Positions 24,664 through 34,396 of a stretch of DNA of 64,000 nt are shown here, one piece after another. The translations under genes were made by a program, and so were the position numbers. The notes beneath the pieces were generated by a model, which was given only the letters and a program-made list of their open reading frames with translations, ran no database searches and was not told the origin of the DNA. The DNA comes from Ceratodon purpureus (lineage: Eukaryota > Streptophyta > Bryopsida > Pseudoditrichales > Ditrichaceae), in the NCBI GenBank assembly GCA_014871385.1, contig CM026432.1, forward strand, positions 1,071,194 to 1,135,193, written 5' to 3'. The stretch's first letter is position 1. Every line of letters begins with the position of its first letter.

Positions 24664-27430
24664 GGGAAGGGAGCGGCGGAGACGATGGCCCGGGGACAGG
24701 TTGCAACATCGAGGAGGGGGACGACAACTTCCTTCAAATCCGCCGCCGACTCGAACTCTGTCACGGGTCCTGGCGTGGAAAGCGTGGGCAGCGTAATTCA
24801 GAGGCAGTCGCAGGATGCTTCAGTCCACTCTTAGGTTTTTTTTGCACGGACTCCACAATCGGCTCTGAACTCTACGTAAGATGCGTCGTGGACTCCCGGG
24901 AATGAGCCATGGCCAGAACTGAAGTAGACAGATTGTTCGCGCCTCGGTTCACTGTGCTGTAGGGCATACAAGCCTTGAGGAACTTGTTAACATCGTGCTT
25001 CTTTAACTTTTTTTGCCATACTCACCACTGGGCAATGTATGAATACGCCCGGTCCCGGCCTCCATGTACTACTTTAGGGTTAGTAGCGTGATGTGCAGTG
25101 TTCATCACCCACTGGGCACTTGCAGAGTCGCCCGGAAGGCGCAGAAGACGATCCTGCTTGTCTTTGATTATCAATGTATCTAATATGGAATGATCATCAC
25201 GCGGCTTATGTAATACACTTCGTCTGTGTAGTTGCTCTGTCCTCAGCCGGGCTCCTGAACTTGGAATGTCGCTTTTGTTTTTTGATCTCCTCGGTCTGTT
25301 TGTTTGCTGGTCACGTTGTTTCCCCTGTTCCCGTGCTGTGCTTGCAGTGAGCTTCCATGTGGAAGCCCAGACGGTCGCTAAGTGGGGCGTGGTTACTAGC
25401 AGGGGGCTTTAACCGCTCATGGACTTGTCGGAGTTCCGCACGCAGTCACAATCGACCGTCCAAAAAGGTAAGTGATTTCAACTATGCCAAATTCCTTGCC
25501 TTGTAGTCGCAGAGGGCACGTGTGTGAAGGATTCACCGGCGTGTAAGGTTTTGCAGATTATGGCTCATGTATAAACCCTGACAAAGCATCTTCTCGTAAT
25601 TTTGCTGAGCGACTTCGATCAGTAGACGGATGGGAGTGTGTGGATGGTTTACGGTTTTGTGCACGAACATGTTTTATTGGGATTGAGATAGTATCGACAA
25701 AGGGAGATGGAGTACACCTTCTGCCAAATGCTTAACCTCTGCACGTCACCCGAGGTTGTGTAAGTATTTAGCATTTTTCGATAGGATCCCATATGTAAGG
25801 GCTGATAATCAGGAATTGCTTAAAGCTGTGGCGAATTGCTGAATAATTTTGTCGGACTGTTCTTGTTCTGTGAGAGTCTATAGATATTCAAAAGACTTGT
25901 AAGTGCGATTTGTCTATCTATTATGTTTTCCCTAACAAGATATTTCAAACTTCAGGTATGGGCACGGCGTCGCTCAAGCAGCATTTACTGTCGCATCTGT
26001 AGTCGGCATGCATTTTGTATTGGCTAGAGTCTCTTTGGCCTCTAGCTGCTGGTGAGCTTTCCTTTAATTTGTGTTAAGTGTCAAGCGATTCTGTCTTCTG
26101 TTTTCTTCTGCGATACTTGTGTGTGAACAAGCGGGGAACTGATAAAGGGCTCTGCCAAAATTACTACACATTTTATCTTATTTTATTTTATTATAATCTA
26201 ATCACAAGTGTAAACCGATCTAACAATCTGGTTTTCTACTGATGCGGGCAGGTTTTTTACCATCTGTAAGTATCCTAGGGAAGAGATTGCTGTACATACG
26301 CACGTCGCAGAGCAACGCGTTGGATGGTATGGTGCTTGGACTTCGTGTCATGAGCAGGCCAAAGTTTCGGTTCACTGCTTGAATTTTTTAATTCTAATCT
26401 GTAAGAACAATTCTTGCTAGGGTGTTGTAGCCTTCTGTATCGGTCCCTGCTCTTTAAGAACAAGTGGAGAGCTTCTAAATTGAGTGTCGTTTTCGAGGGT
26501 TATGAACTTGCTCACAGGAACAGCATGGTTGATTAATTTTTGGTATTTGCATTACACACACGGAACTTGCTGGATTGAACAGTGTCCACTGCGATGCCTA
26601 TTTCCCGCTTTCTGCGGTTCTTTATCGTAATGTCTTTGTATTCAATCTTCTTATGTACTACTTTTCTGTTTACGTGATCTAGAACTTTAGAAGTGATTCA
26701 GTAGTTGAAATGAATACTTCGTTTTCACAGCGATCGTCTTAGCAACTCAATTTTAAACCTTGGTCTTGGTATCAGAGCTGTCCATGGTCGCTTGTCTGTA
26801 CCATTTCAACTCTACAGCTCTCGCCCAATCTCACAACCAGGGAACGTAACGAAGTCCTGGACGTCACAATTCTTCCATTGAATATTTTGAAGTTGATTTT
26901 GACCGCTCGCTTCGGTTTCTCATCACAGGGTTGTGATGTGACAGGTCATTGGAGCCAAGGATGCTACCGACACATCATTGTGGCGGCGGGACTATATTCC
27001 ATTTAGTCCCATCGGATGGGACCCGTTGCATAGTCGGTGACGTATGACATCATTACACTGGGAACGAGTGCAACCTGTCAACGTCACTTCCAGGACGTCA
27101 CGGCCGGTTTTATTGAGCGTTGTGGGTCTTATTAATTGTGGTCATTTGAAGTTACGCCCAATGAAGGCTGCGGCGGTGAAGCCGACACCCTTCCAGACTG
27201 CGATGTGACAGGTCCGACCTTCAGTGAATTGCCATCACCCGGACTTGGTAATGCACCCCCAACCCTAAGCCCACTGAATCCTTGGGCACAGGAGGTCTGT
27301 AAGTGTGCGTCTCCTTACACAGAATCCACATTTCTGTGTTCTCCGCTCTGCATTGTCTGAATTCCGAATTTAACCTCGCAACCCTCTCCACCACAGCTAC
27401 CCTCCCAAATCAGAACAGCTAATTCACTCC
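24664..27430. other. No supported gene; possible LTR primer-binding site
   Basis: No convincing coding frame. The 12-mer TGGTATCAGAGC at 26767-26778 exactly matches the initiator-tRNA-Met primer-binding site used by many plant LTR retrotransposons, but no gag frame follows and no CA-ended LTR was identified, so it would be a relic. At 26930-27130, two GACGTCAC-type ACGT boxes (near 27080 and 27100) lie upstream of the B3 gene and could belong to its promoter (inference). Confidence 0.3.
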
Positions 27431-28432
27431 ATGGCGGATCTATATGCAGATGCTATCGCAGAAATGGAGGACATCGGAGCAAGGTTCTTCAGTGTTTACC
27501 TTGAGAGCGCCCACTCCATGTCAGTGCTGGTTAGTTTTACGACACTCTTCCCATCTGATAATGCAAGTTCAGCATGGAAGGTGGCGAATTGCGAATGTAT
27601 GTTCAGGGGCCGAGTAGTAGAGGGTGCACCATGGTGTACACCTAGCCAATGCCAACGGGGACAGGGGATGCGCTACGTACTTACGTGTTCTGTCTTTGTC
27701 CATTGTATGTCTTGCAGGACGTCCCGCAAGAGTTCACAGCCTCTACTGGATGGCCTGGGTGCGCGGACTGTGGTATCATCACATCCTCTGCAACCATGCA
27801 GGAGTCCCCCGTCAGATTTGATCGGACCGGATCAGTGGCGAGGAGCGTTGGCGATGGCTGGGCGAGGTTTCTTCGTGACAACAATATACGAAAGGGGAAG
27901 TTTGTTGTCTTTGAGCCCGTAGATGAGAGGTGCCTCGTCGCTGTCGTGTACCCCAAATCGGGCACCCCTGAGTTCACGAAGAAGCTCCGACTCTCGCACA
28001 CTACAAAGAAAAACTCCGCGAAGTTGGTAAGTCACGTTCTCTCCGGCATGGGTCCTCAGTGCCAATGTCTTGTTCCAACACAAGTGCCAATGTCTTGTTC
28101 CAACACAAGTGAGTACTGCGTCATCGTCTGTTACTGCCTTCCCGATTGCCTATCAGTCTGTTATACTCACGCTTTAAACTTTATTGCAGGACATACCAAC
28201 TCGGTTCTGGCGACGCTATGGCTCTGATAACTTCGACCAGAGGGCGTTCACTCTCCGGGGGTCCAAGTGCTCGGTGACTGTAAAGTCTGTATTGAAACGT
28301 ACTCCGCGCCAGACAACCTGCTACTTCACGGAAGGCTGGGACAAATTCCGCGACCAGAACGACTTTGGCGTGGGCGACACGCTAGTGTTCACTCAAGTTG
28401 CCCATGCGAACTTCCAAGTTACGAAACTGTAG
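27431..28432 (+). CDS. B3-domain protein with two B3 domains, three exons
   Basis: Exons 27431-27529, 27718-28026 and 28190-28432 join in phase 0 to a 216-residue protein; both introns are GT-AG. The start ATG is the first in frame and opens MADLYADAIAEMEDIGARFF. Residues about 18-110 form one B3-like domain (ARFFSVYLESAHSMSVL, then DVPQEF, DGWARFLRDNNIRKGKFVVF). Residues about 137-214 form a second (DIPTRFWRRYG, TEGWDKFRDQNDFGVGDTLV). B3 domains bind DNA in the major groove and are confined to green plants and algae; tandem B3 proteins of this size resemble the REM class. No activation or dimerisation domain is visible. There is no lesion in any exon, unlike the surrounding gene fragments. 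Likely a nuclear transcription regulator. It converges with another B3 gene on the minus strand about 1.1 kb away. Confidence 0.8.
28058..28107. repeat. 25-bp tandem duplication in intron 2 of the B3 gene
   Basis: AGTGCCAATGTCTTGTTCCA and the next five bases are repeated head to tail at 28058 and 28083. It lies within 100 bp of the 5' splice site and does not touch either splice site. Confidence 0.85.
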
Positions 28433-29563
28433 GGGTGCATGTTCTAATGTTCTTACTCATTCAATGTCCACCCGCATGATACCGTCAGGAATGCACATGA
28501 AGAGTAACCGTCGCTGTGATGAAAGTAGGGAGTTGACGACGACACGAAGTACAGTGCCTGCCTCCATCTTGCTTTCCCTATACTCTAAACGCACTGCTTT
28601 TGACAGTATGTTCTAGTGCTACATACTGTGACGTAATTTCCGTGACCATGTTGCCTCAGCGTACCTAGATTAAAAAACAACCCTTCGATGCTTGTTACAT
28701 GTGGTGAACGCTTTGACATAGTACGGGCACGTACAGTTTCAGACCACTGGATTTGTTCCCGGGCCCTTATGTTCCGCATAGAAGACATGGCTGAACACTT
28801 CGAAGCCCCGTCAAATACTTTTTAATGTCCTGTACATATGCTTCATGTTTTACGTAATTCAATTCCCTGCTTTAGACACGGCGATTGACTCTCTGCTTTT
28901 CGGATTCACGAGTCTCAAACTTATGATCACTGTTGATTCTGGATGAATGCATTAATGTCACTTTGACTCCATAATATCTGGTGACGCCCGTCTGCAGAGC
29001 CTTGTTCCTGTCCCAACTTCTCCCTAACTATGAACCACTTTAAACACTATCATCCCGCTTATCGAATGACTTTGACAACCCCGATTTCACTTCCACTGTG
29101 AAAAGCCTTCTCACCCGCGCAATAGTTATCACAGAACTGGAAATCCTTGGACTACTGCCTAAAGACGGATTGTTCCGTGGGTCTCTCGAAAGTGAATTCC
29201 TATGTACTGATTGCTCTTCTCGGGTCAAGAAAATGGTCAGTGAATTCCTATGTACTGATTGCTCTTCTCGGGTCAAGAAAGTGGTCCATATCAAAGGCAA
29301 TGAGCATTTCGGAGTGGTTTTTGGGGTTTAGACAATAGATGTTTAATTAGGCATATTAGATGCGCCCTAAACTGAAATTGTTCCATTCATTTTTGCAATG
29401 CATTGCCAGAACCAAGTTGTGTGCTGCACTGAATCCAGTCAAAAGTAGCCACTCTAACTGTTCTATAGAACAACTACTCTAAAAAATTGCAGACAGAACC
29501 CATTGAGCAAAGATGTGCAGAGTTTACTTAAAGGCCTAACTTTACGTCTTAAAGCTCTAAAGA
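28433..29563. other. Intergenic between convergent B3 genes
   Basis: No supported gene. Contains a 48-bp tandem duplication (separate entry) inside a short plus-strand frame of doubtful reality. Probably the 3' flanks of both B3 genes. Confidence 0.4.
29191..29286. repeat. 48-bp direct tandem duplication
   Basis: Two almost identical 48-bp units beginning AGTGAATTCCTATGTACTGA at 29191 and 29239. The unit is a multiple of three, so the short frame across it shows a 16-residue repeat (SEFLCTDCSSRVKK). Confidence 0.85.
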
Positions 29564-30848
29564 TCAATTTGTCGACATCACAAGCACCATTGCATGGTTC
29601 AAAACAGTTATGTGAAATTTGAGTTTTCCACAATCTGATTTTAGTTTCATATAAAATCGAAGATGTTGCACGCAGCACGTCTTGAATGAATCAGTATTGG
29701 GCGTGATCTTAAGCTCTTGACCTTCCTGGAGCCCATTTGCTTTCAAAAACATTCTCCACCCAGCTTGGAAATAGACCCTCCATTCGTTGCTACGCTGCTT
29801 CATCCGGGAGAGTGTCACACTATAAACTGGGGACTCTTGATGAATTCCCTGCACTTTTACATCATCTTCAAACCGCAAGCCATGTGTCCTAACAAAGCTT
29901 GCAGGAATTTCCTGCATTCAAATCAATTACACAAGTCATGAATTTTGGTCGCAAAAGAGGAGTTATTGCTGGAGTTCCAAAAATTCGAAACAGTTTACTG
30001 TCTTAGTTAGTTTATGCCTGTTTATGTCTTAATTAGTTGCAAATTGTTACGGCCATAAATCATTCTGTTATATCACAACTAAAGCACGAGACTTGCAACC
30101 CAGCAAACGCGACCATGTATGGAAAAGTAGGTGATATGCAAGCCTCATTGATATTCAGTGCTTTGAAATGTCAAAAATAGCTGTTTAACTCACCAAGCGT
30201 CCGTCTCTGACGACGGACTTCATTGGCCTGCGGAAGCTTGGAAGAGAATCTGCGCCATGTTGGGGTGCAAAACCCTTGCACTCACTGCCTGTGAGAGCCT
30301 CAGATTCTACACCGCTCCCATGTCCATCGTCAAAACGGGAATTAGGTGCCTGCCCATATGTGATCAGATTTCAAGTCAGGCTTTACCAAACGATGCAAGT
30401 TAACACATGATCTTGAGAGCCCTTACAAGGTCCTGGGCCGATTATATATCAATCAATGGGTACATCTCTGATATTGACTTGGAAGCCTGACATGTTTAGT
30501 TCAAAGAAATGTGATTGAAAATTGGATTTAGTAAATTACCTCGTCAACTTTCCTCTTCTTTCCGGTGTACAGTTCTCCTTCTTCTCTCGTGTTTCCATCA
30601 CCAGCTGAACGCAAGTTGCATCTGCCTGAGAAGTTGGCATCTTTCTCTACCTTGCAACGTGACATTCTTCCCCAAATGGACCACTGTCTAGCTGGAACTG
30701 TGAGCATCGTATCACAAATCCACACATAATGTCCGCTGCCTTCAGATTCTGACTGCACTAAGATTAAAACCCTACCCAGGTCATATTTTCCGACAACCTT
30801 GTTCACACTTACCATCATTAGTGGATGCCATTGTTCCCCCACATACAA
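29564..30848 (-). CDS. B3-domain gene, minus strand, at least three exons
   Basis: Blocks 30848-30540, 30349-30194 and 29911-29564 join in phase 0 with GT-AG junctions. The last encodes a B3 domain right after its 3' splice site (EIPASFVRTHGLRFEDDVKV, FQAGWRMFLKANGLQEGQEL), followed by a short tail to a stop. The middle 52 codons are low-complexity and basic at the end. The first block contains a basic GKKRKVDE stretch that could be a nuclear localisation signal. It also has a W..C / C..C pattern (VWICDTMLTVP ... SRCKVEKDANFSGRCN) faintly like a CW zinc finger; this is too weak to call. A GTAAGT inside the first block near 30812 may be a real donor, so exon limits are uncertain. The true 5' end could include the acidic exon at 31.5-32.4 kb. 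Likely nuclear DNA-binding protein. Confidence 0.6.
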
Positions 30849-31470
30849 CTGTCCAAAGAGTTATTACAGGTATCTTCCACACATGATCTCTCTAGACTCG
30901 TATTACTGGACAGCATATCAAACTGAATCTCCACACATGTGTTAACGAATATAACAAAGCAACACGACACCCACCGCTGACTGAACACCACTCCTCCACA
31001 TTTGAAAAAGGATTGAGAACCTTTATTATATGCCCAATTCCTGGAAACACAGCAAAATTTCGTGCACACTTGCAAAACAAAACAGTTGGCTCGACTCAAA
31101 ATACCTGGCCACATTCTCGTACACGTGCCCACTCTAAGCTATATGCTAACTTCCGACGCCGAAGAAGAGAAGAGGATGCACATAGGCATCCGACAATAGC
31201 ATTTCGCACACAAGGAGAAGGCTCGATGAGTCACTCATCGTCAGTGGATGTCTTCATTTTGCGAAATCCAGTGACCGCCCCGCATACATATGTACAGACT
31301 GAAATCTATTTCCACTGCTCCCAAAGCAAGTTACTTCCTCAGTTCAATAAACACGGCACGTACTCGAATTTTGACATGTCCTGCTCTGACCTGTTCCCTT
31401 CAGTCCCTGACGCAACACTGAAAGACGACATCCTCGTCCCTAAACCCATACAGCAAGGAATGACAATGCA

Positions 31471-32370
31471 CTACGGCCCTTGTATATCTCGCTTACGCTT
31501 TGGGACTTTCCCCCCACGCCCCCTCCCCTTCCCCGTGCTACTGACAACAGGAAGTTTTGCGAATCGTTCCTGCAGTCCGAAATGAGTAAGTGGCCTCATG
31601 TTAGTCTGCTTTTCAGTCACGGGAGCGTCCTGCGTGGTTCGCCCCCGTCCGACAGTTCCCTTCTTCACTCGCGTCGGTAGTCCTGTCTCGACAGGGGCCC
31701 CCGAATTTGCAGCTGGCGACGGACACAGGGTGTTGCGCATCGCCGCTTGGCGACGCGTCAAGTGCGCTTCCGGAGACAAAACACATGTGCGACTTTTCTT
31801 GGACGCCAACTCCTCCAGCACAGGTTTGCTTTCTCTTTGCTCGTTGATCTCCTCTGCATTTGGCGACTCGGCCCCTGCCCCTTCGCCCGGCAGGGGCACA
31901 TCGTTCTCTAGGTCTGCTCCTCCCTCGACGTCGTCACCCATCGTCGCGTCCACTGTGTCCTTCGGCGGCTCCTCAGGAGCCAGAACATCGTCTCCTCCGT
32001 CTGCATCCTCGAGCAGCGTCTCCGGGATGACGGTATCTGTCTCCTTCTTGCACATCACATCGACCTGTGCCACCGAGGACTGCAGAGCTTGACTAAGGCA
32101 GACGTCATCCTCCGGGAAGATGATGCTTTCATCAGATGTTCGACCCGAGCGCGATCCCAGGTTTGATGGCGTGCCACTGTGTGGATGTGTCGTAGGGCTA
32201 CGGCATGGCACATCCTGTTCCTGGACGCCTTTCCCAAAGGCGTTAACTCTGCCCACGCTCCCTGACGGTGTCCTCCAGCTTCCAGACGCGGGGGTTCCCA
32301 TTCTCCCCAAAGGTGGGGTCCCAGATCCCTCCTGTCTCCGAGACAAAGGGGTCCCCGAAACGGAGGGTGC
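31471..32370 (-). CDS. Acidic, RG-tailed disordered protein (or first exon of the B3 gene)
   Basis: Open for about 300 codons from a CAG 3' splice-site-like boundary at 32371, and 16 codons beyond it to a non-ATG start. The N-terminal third is rich in Gly, Ser, Thr and Pro (GTPPLGRMGTPASGSWRTPS), the middle is acidic (EPPKDTVDATMGDDVEGG), and the end is basic with GKGRGRGGKVPKRKRD. No folded domain is recognised; the pattern is typical of intrinsically disordered nuclear proteins. A GTAAGC in the PKRKRD codons could act as a donor and link this exon to the B3 gene 0.6 kb downstream on the same strand; otherwise the protein ends at TAG (31471-31473). The length of the intact frame against low-complexity composition makes coding likely but not certain. 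Confidence 0.45.
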   Translation of the reverse strand, partial: APSVSGTPLSRRQEGSGTPPLGRMGTPASGSWRTPSGSVGRVNAFGKGVQEQDVPCRSPTTHPHSGTPSNLGSRSGRTSDESIIFPEDDVCLSQALQSSVAQVDVMCKKETDTVIPETLLEDADGGDDVLAPEEPPKDTVDATMGDDVEGGADLENDVPLPGEGAGAESPNAEEINEQRESKPVLEELASKKSRTCVLSPEAHLTRRQAAMRNTLCPSPAANSGAPVETGLPTRVKKGTVGRGRTTQDAPVTEKQTNMRPLTHFGLQERFAKLPVVSSTGKGRGRGGKVPKRKRDIQGP

Positions 32371-34396
32371 CTGAACTGCAACTGCCACATGATACATCAA
32401 GAACGGCGTCAGCTTCAAGTCCCCTCTTTCGAAAGTGAAAGTGCAAAAGAAATGTTGCTCCTGAAATTAGATAAACATGTGCATGCCTTCGACTGGGAAT
32501 AGGGCAAAGTGACCACGCAGTTCCGCGCACACATCCCACGAACCCGACGGCAGTCGCACTCGTCACTTGCACTACACTGAACACGCAGCAAAGTGAAAGT
32601 GCGCAAGTGAAACATGAATGAAAGTGAAAGTGACTGGCCAGCACAAGCGAAGTCCAATTCAAGTGTTAAGCGATCCTCACTAAGTTGAACAGTTAAGTGT
32701 CAGTGAAGGGTGCCAAATCAGAGAAGTGCCATAGCACTAGTACAGTGGCAAACAAGTGAGTGAATGGCCACGCATCTTACAAAGTGGAACGCTACCGCTG
32801 AAAAGTCACAGTTGCCCATTTCACAGCACTCCCAAGCACCCCAAACTCAGATACTCAGTGAGGAATTCAAGTGGAAGAGTAACCTTCATAGTGAACACAC
32901 CAGAACTACAGTGAAGTGACCAGGAAGCCTGCTGCGCTAAGGAGAAAACCACTGCCAAAAGTGCTTATCACTGTATCAGCCAGACATCGACAAAGCGTCA
33001 CAGCAACTGCGCAGCAAAAGGCAATGACTTCAGAGGATGGAAGAAGCACCAGCGTTTCAGAAGTAAAATTCCAGCGCCGGAAACATGTTAGACGGCTCTG
33101 CTGTACAGCCCAACGGATTCCAGTGAACTGCCCTGCGCAAAGTGTAGAACCTCATTCTCCTCACAGCAGGGAAGTACAGAAAACCCTACAGTGCACCGAA
33201 CAGTGGACAGAAAGCGATATATCTAAAAAGTAAGAAACCAATTACCACACTGCAAAGCACTCTGCATACTGTATAAACTCTGAAAAGGGCATTTAAGATT
33301 GGAGTACGAGGTAGTCCGCACCTGGAATAACACAGACTCCACGTTCTGATCAGGAATTCCTCGAGACATAGTTATAGCAAGTACAACTAAATGCCCTACA
33401 AGCCTGCCCCGTAAACGAAGACAAGTCGAATAGGACGCACAAATACATATTCACTGAATTCCCATGCTAGATAAGTAACCATCTCACTGAAGCCACGCTA
33501 ACTTCATATTTCCAACCTAAAGAATATGGCGATGCTCTGACCTTGAACCCCATAGGCCGAGGAATGTCTAAAACCAGTCCACCCAGAATTCGTCTTGATC
33601 TCCCTCATACATACCTCAAGCTCCCCAAATTCAAATCCAACCCAACCATGGACAAGACCAGTACCGTCCACGTAAACTATCCGCAATACACGCGAGTCAC
33701 GGAAGTGCTACCCTATAACACATTGCTCTATGCTCAAATATTCCATTGACACGACTTTGGCTGGCAATCATTTCCAGAACGAGTGAAGCGCATTTCCCAC
33801 TTCCCATGACTCCTCGAACCCTCGAAGTCTCCACCGATACAAGCATTAAAACTTTCTTAAACGTCAAAGGTCGCACCTACCGCACTATGGCTCACATTTC
33901 TACCCTAATGCTTGGACAGTAAGCTCCTGCTCGTGCGCCCGATTGAAGCACTGTTTCCAACGTAGAGTGTGAGCAGAATCCAGATCTCAACTACGCAAAC
34001 GCCTGTCAATACAAGAACCTTCGAATCCACTTTCTACACAATATGACGCTGTTACGAGCACGACACGCTGGTCCGTGAACCTAAACCATGGCGACCGCTA
34101 TGTTTCGGGACAACCGGGGATCCCGGGCTACAGAGTCAGTGTTGGTACGATCAACCCTAGGTAGATTCAATCGTGATAGAGTGCTGATTACACAGTTTTG
34201 AGGCTTTCCCAGCCTTGTTGACTGCATACGCTCATGCCGACACACGTCCCGGAACATCACCAGAGGTGGTCGAGCGTATGAGCATCTGCCGGTTCAGCGT
34301 TTCTTTCACTCACAACAGCACAACGTGACAGCCCTTCTACGTGACAGGTCACAACGAAGTGGACGAACATGACTCTGAGCACTTGGTAGCTCCCAT
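32371..34396. other. No supported gene; AAGTG-rich
   Basis: From about 32430 to 33250 the plus strand is crowded with AAGTG/CAGTG pentamers (for example GAAAGTGAAAGTGACTGG near 32620), without a long frame. 33.3-34.4 kb shows nothing recognisable. Confidence 0.35.

Noticed and set aside
30540..30760. CW zinc finger in the minus-strand B3 gene
   Set aside because: Only part of the W/C pattern is present and the KWR.LP core is missing.
31598..32092. Plus-strand 164-codon frame
   Set aside because: Antisense of the longer acidic/RG frame on the minus strand.
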